Positions 61,043 through 64,000 of a stretch of DNA of 64,000 nt are shown in pieces. The stretch lies in NCBI RefSeq assembly GCF_014905115.1, contig NZ_CP041235.1:806001-870000 (forward strand), given 5' to 3'. The DNA comes from Sulfurimonas sediminis (GTDB taxonomy: Bacteria > Campylobacterota > Campylobacteria > Campylobacterales > Sulfurimonadaceae). Numbering within the stretch: position 1 is the stretch's first letter; each line of letters starts with the position of its first letter. Below the pieces are notes generated by a model. That model saw only the letters and a program-made list of their open reading frames with translations. It was not told where the DNA came from and made no database searches. A program made the translations under genes and the position numbers.

Positions 61043-62164
61043 CTAGTAGTGATGCGGGTCAGATTTGACTTCATCTATTGTGATTTGTGATTTGTCCATT
61101 GAACGCCATACAAATATGATGTAAAGCAGGACAATAGGAACAAGGACAGAGACAATGCTCATCACTTCAAGTGTGTAGTGACTTCCCGAACTGTTTTGTA
61201 TGGTGAGTGAGCTTTGTATATCTGCAAGTGACGGGTAAAAAACCGAATAATCCAGTCCCAAAATCAAAAACAATACAAGCACGGTAAGTATAACGCCCAA
61301 TCCGCTGAACCAGATGGCTTTTTGTGCATTTTTTGTGACAGCTATAAATACTCCATAGAGCAAAGATAATACACCTGTGAGTAATAATCCGATTAAAAGC
61401 GGCATATCTATAAAACTGTGTAAAAACTTCATACTCTCAACACTGACAACAAAAGTGTTGGCATCATATCGTAAACCGTCCATAAACAAAATTGTAGCCA
61501 AAACATACAGAAAAAGAATCAAAAACATTCCAAAGTTTACAATGACAACTTTTTTTACTCTTGCTGTAACAGTTGGGACATCGACATTGTTTAAAAAATA
61601 CAGTGCACCCTGAAATCGTGCAAGAAAAACAAGCATAAGTCCAAAGGCAATGTTAAAAGGGTTTAAAAGTGCTTCAAGCCCATAGCTTTGCATTGTCCAG
61701 TGTGAGAGGTTGTTTTCATTGACAATGAAATTACCGCCGCTAAAGAGTGTCGCCACTGCGACACCGATTAAAAATATTCCGAGAGAGCCATTAATATAAA
61801 GGAGTGTTTCATAAAAGCGTTCCCCGTAAAAATTATCTGGCTTTTTTCTGTATTCATACGCGACAGCCTGGATAATAAAACAAAAAAGTATACCCATCCA
61901 GACATAATAGGCTCCGCCGAAACTTACCGCGTAAAAAAGCGGCATTGCAGCAAAAAGGGCACCGCCGAACATGACAAGCATTGTAAAGGTAAGCTCCCAT
62001 TTTCGACCGAGTGAGTTGACTAAAACATCTCTTTCATCTTCTGTTCTTGCCAGAGTATACAGCAGCGTCTGCCCGCCTTGCACAAAGGTCATAAAGACGA
62101 AAAGTGCTCCTAATAGACTGATTAAAAACCACCAGTATTGTTGTAAAGTGAATAAATCAAACAT
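61043..62164 (-). CDS. cydB: Cytochrome bd oxidase subunit II
   Basis: A 373-residue membrane protein with about nine helices, starting right after the cydA stop. YWWFLISLLGALFVFMTFVQ, GGQTLLYTLA and GRKWELTFTMLVMFGGALFA are CydB-type beginnings with the conserved Trp-Glu-Leu region near haem contacts. It pairs with CydA in the quinol oxidase that reduces O2 at high affinity. Length and topology are normal for the family. Confidence 0.93.
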   Translation of the reverse strand: MFDLFTLQQYWWFLISLLGALFVFMTFVQGGQTLLYTLARTEDERDVLVNSLGRKWELTFTMLVMFGGALFAAMPLFYAVSFGGAYYVWMGILFCFIIQAVAYEYRKKPDNFYGERFYETLLYINGSLGIFLIGVAVATLFSGGNFIVNENNLSHWTMQSYGLEALLNPFNIAFGLMLVFLARFQGALYFLNNVDVPTVTARVKKVVIVNFGMFLILFLYVLATILFMDGLRYDANTFVVSVESMKFLHSFIDMPLLIGLLLTGVLSLLYGVFIAVTKNAQKAIWFSGLGVILTVLVLFLILGLDYSVFYPSLADIQSSLTIQNSSGSHYTLEVMSIVSVLVPIVLLYIIFVWRSMDKSQITIDEVKSDPHHY

Positions 62165-63694
62165 TTAATGTCCCTCCGGCCCGATTTTTATCTGTTTTAA
62201 CATGATTTTTACTTCGGCTATTAAGAGCGCTGTAAAAAGCACCGCAAAGAGCCAAAAAGTAATCATAACGCTTGTTGAAGCAATATTGGAAGCTGCCATG
62301 CCTACAGGAAGCAAATCCTGAATAGCCCAGGGCTGACGACCCGCTTCGGCAACTATCCATCCGGCTTCCTGTGCGACATACCCCATCGGAATGGTTGCTA
62401 CTGCAAGGTAGAGCAGCCATTTTTTGTTGTGCATTTCGTTGGTCATGGAATAATAAAGCGTCACCATAAAAAGAAGCAAAAACCATGTGCCAAGTCCTAC
62501 CATTGTATGAAAACTGTAAAAGCTGAGTGCTACATCAGGCACGGCATCTTCAGGTTTGTTCAGGTAACCGTAGCCCATATAGGCCTGATTTGCTTCAAAA
62601 GTCTTGAGTGCTTTTTCAGCCTCAGCCTGATTGCCTTCTTTTTTGAACTTTTTATAGGCACCTAAAGCGGCTACGGCAATTTTTCCTTTTTGCATTTTTT
62701 CAGGGACGGACATAATGCCGTATTTTTCGCTTCCCTGCATCAGATTGTCTATACCCGGTACAAAAGCATTCAGGTCATGGTATCCCAGAAAAGAGAGCGC
62801 ACCGGGAATTTCAAAACTGAAAAGAAAAGGGTTTAGATCATCACCTATCTCTTTTGCGGTATCAAGTACGCCAAAGGCGACAATTCCTGCACGTTTTTCA
62901 CCGTCATACAAACCTTCCATAGCGGCAAGTTTCATAGGCTGATTCAGTGCTACCTGATGCGCTGATTCATCTCCTGTTGTTAAGAGAAACAAAGAAGTTA
63001 TGAGCCCAAAACTTGAAGCCACGATAATACTGCGTCGTGCAAACTGTGTATCTCTTTTTTTAAGCAGATACCAGGCGCTGATTCCTATAACAAAGAGTGA
63101 GGCAAGGACATAACCGCTGCTTATGGTATGTAGAAACTTGCTGACCGCATTCGGGTTGAAAAAGACTTCCCAAAAGTTCAGCATTTCATTTCTTGCTGTA
63201 TCGGGATTGAATTTCATGCCCACAGGATGCTGCATCCAGCCGTTTGCAACTAAAATCCAAAGAGCCGAGAGGTTTGAACCGATGGCAACAAGCCATGTTG
63301 AGAGTAGGTGCATTCTTTTGCTGACCTTGTCCCAGCCAAAAAACATAACGGCAAAAAAGGTGGATTCCATAAAAAACGCCATCAGCCCTTCAATAGCAAG
63401 CGGTGCTCCAAAAATATCGCCGACAATCCAGGAGTAGTTTGACCAGTTGGTTCCAAACTCAAACTCCATAATGATTCCTGTTGCCAGTCCTATGGCAAAG
63501 TTAATGGCCAAGAGTCCCATCCAGTATTTTGTAGTTTGTTTCCATTTCTTATCACCGGTTTTGACATAGATTGTCTCCATAATGGCGATAATAAATGTCA
63601 AGCCCAGGGTAAGCGGTACAAAAAGCCAGTGATAGAGTGCAGTAAGAGCAAATTGCGCCCGTGACCAGTCAACAAGCACGTCAGTGTGTTCCAT
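62165..63694 (-). CDS. cydA: Cytochrome bd oxidase subunit I
   Basis: A 509-residue CydA. SRAQFALTALYHWLFVPLTLG places the haem ligand His at residue 22. EFEFGTNWSNYSWIVGDIFG, GAPLAIEGLMAFFMESTFF, NGWMQHPVGM and the quinol-loop end GRQPWAIQDLLPV are clear. ATG 63694 is chosen because AAAGGAAA precedes it and the family begins just before this His; the frame runs on upstream. The Q loop is of the short type, which is an estimate from length. Confidence 0.95.
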   Translation of the reverse strand: MEHTDVLVDWSRAQFALTALYHWLFVPLTLGLTFIIAIMETIYVKTGDKKWKQTTKYWMGLLAINFAIGLATGIIMEFEFGTNWSNYSWIVGDIFGAPLAIEGLMAFFMESTFFAVMFFGWDKVSKRMHLLSTWLVAIGSNLSALWILVANGWMQHPVGMKFNPDTARNEMLNFWEVFFNPNAVSKFLHTISSGYVLASLFVIGISAWYLLKKRDTQFARRSIIVASSFGLITSLFLLTTGDESAHQVALNQPMKLAAMEGLYDGEKRAGIVAFGVLDTAKEIGDDLNPFLFSFEIPGALSFLGYHDLNAFVPGIDNLMQGSEKYGIMSVPEKMQKGKIAVAALGAYKKFKKEGNQAEAEKALKTFEANQAYMGYGYLNKPEDAVPDVALSFYSFHTMVGLGTWFLLLFMVTLYYSMTNEMHNKKWLLYLAVATIPMGYVAQEAGWIVAEAGRQPWAIQDLLPVGMAASNIASTSVMITFWLFAVLFTALLIAEVKIMLKQIKIGPEGH

Positions 63695-63695
63695 A

Positions 63696-63923
63696 TTATT
63701 TTTCCTTTGTGAGTTGTTGTAAAATATATTGACTTCTTTGTGCATCAGTTTCGAAGTTTTCTTGCAATATATTTGGGAAGAACAGCCATTTGACAATGGC
63801 AAACATAACAAATAGTTTTACAGCTATGAGAATCCAAAGTGTTTTACCCACTCTCATATTTACAAAACCATCATAGTACAGGTAGAAAACGGATCGAAAA
63901 AAGTTTGTGATATGTGTTTTCAT
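63696..63923 (-). CDS. DUF4492 protein, first gene of the cytochrome bd operon
   Basis: A 75-residue one-helix protein. FYLYYDGFVNMRVGKTLWIL leads into a membrane helix (about residues 28-47) and a soluble tail. It matches DUF4492, which is found before cydA in Campylobacterota and Bacteroidetes. Its stop is 1 nt from the cydA start (TAATATG). Function is unknown; an assembly role for the oxidase is plausible from linkage only. The A+T-rich 77 nt upstream must carry the operon promoter, but I cannot fix its boxes. Confidence 0.82.
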   Translation of the reverse strand: MKTHITNFFRSVFYLYYDGFVNMRVGKTLWILIAVKLFVMFAIVKWLFFPNILQENFETDAQRSQYILQQLTKEK

Positions 63924-64000
63924 GGAAGAATATTATTCCAATCACTATTAACAATTAATAAATATATATTATTAATTTTATCAGCTTACATAATAATAAG

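Overview
The window looks like a chromosomal segment of a Campylobacterota (epsilonproteobacterial) chemolithotroph, most like Sulfurimonas or a close relative. The grounds are: the gene string pheS-pheT-aroA-ispH-rpsA-serA; the pyrD / M16 protease / dapA / SDR set, which also clusters in Campylobacter and Helicobacter; a bacterial PglB-type oligosaccharyltransferase; cytochrome bd preceded by a DUF4492 gene; low G+C; and frequent ATGA overlaps with TTG/GTG starts. This placement is inference from gene content.

Positions 1-22910 are a surface-glycan locus, all on the + strand. A nearly complete legionaminic-acid set (legB, legC, legH, legI, legG, ptmE, legF; 1699-10207) leads into a Wzy-type polymerase, a Wzx flippase and a putative nonulosonate transferase. 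It is followed by the CapE/F/G set for UDP-L-FucNAc, a WbuB-like FucNAc transferase, and a WbpV/WbpL/WbpM-like set for the first sugar and lipid-linked initiation. Uma2 and ComEA-like genes sit inside. The locus is peppered with DNA-interacting genes unrelated to sugars (a wHTH protein end, two ORF6N-PLD genes, one KilA-N gene). They are spliced into gene junctions by ATGA overlaps and leave duplicated fragments of the neighbouring sugar genes.

Positions 22912-26269 hold a nested insertion: an IS1-like element (8-bp target repeat TATTTTTA) whose right terminal repeat was hit by an ISAs1-like element, now tandemly duplicated. tRNA-Asn(GTT) and pglB follow. Positions 28603-31222 (galU, pgi) and 45160-45478 carry a palindromic, BIME-like repeat family. 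Copies lie between genes and also in frame inside galU and pgi, adding peptide segments to both enzymes.

Positions 31232-45159 are mainly housekeeping: ubiD, a small cytochrome c-like protein, argH, OsmC, HIT, pheS, pheT, aroA, ispH, rpsA, a one-TM protein and serA. Positions 45479-56152 are a minus-strand operon in which pyrD, M16, dapA and a FabL-like SDR are separated by a four-gene envelope module: LolA-like carrier, beta-barrel, RND/MMPL exporter and an OlsF-like bifunctional acyltransferase.

Positions 56181-60162 hold a periplasmic-binding lipoprotein coupled to a GGDEF-EAL protein split by an IS630-family element. The window ends with a DJ-1 family gene and the minus-strand cytochrome bd operon (DUF4492, cydA, cydB and a one-TM CydX-like small gene). 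No rRNA, CRISPR array or prophage was seen.
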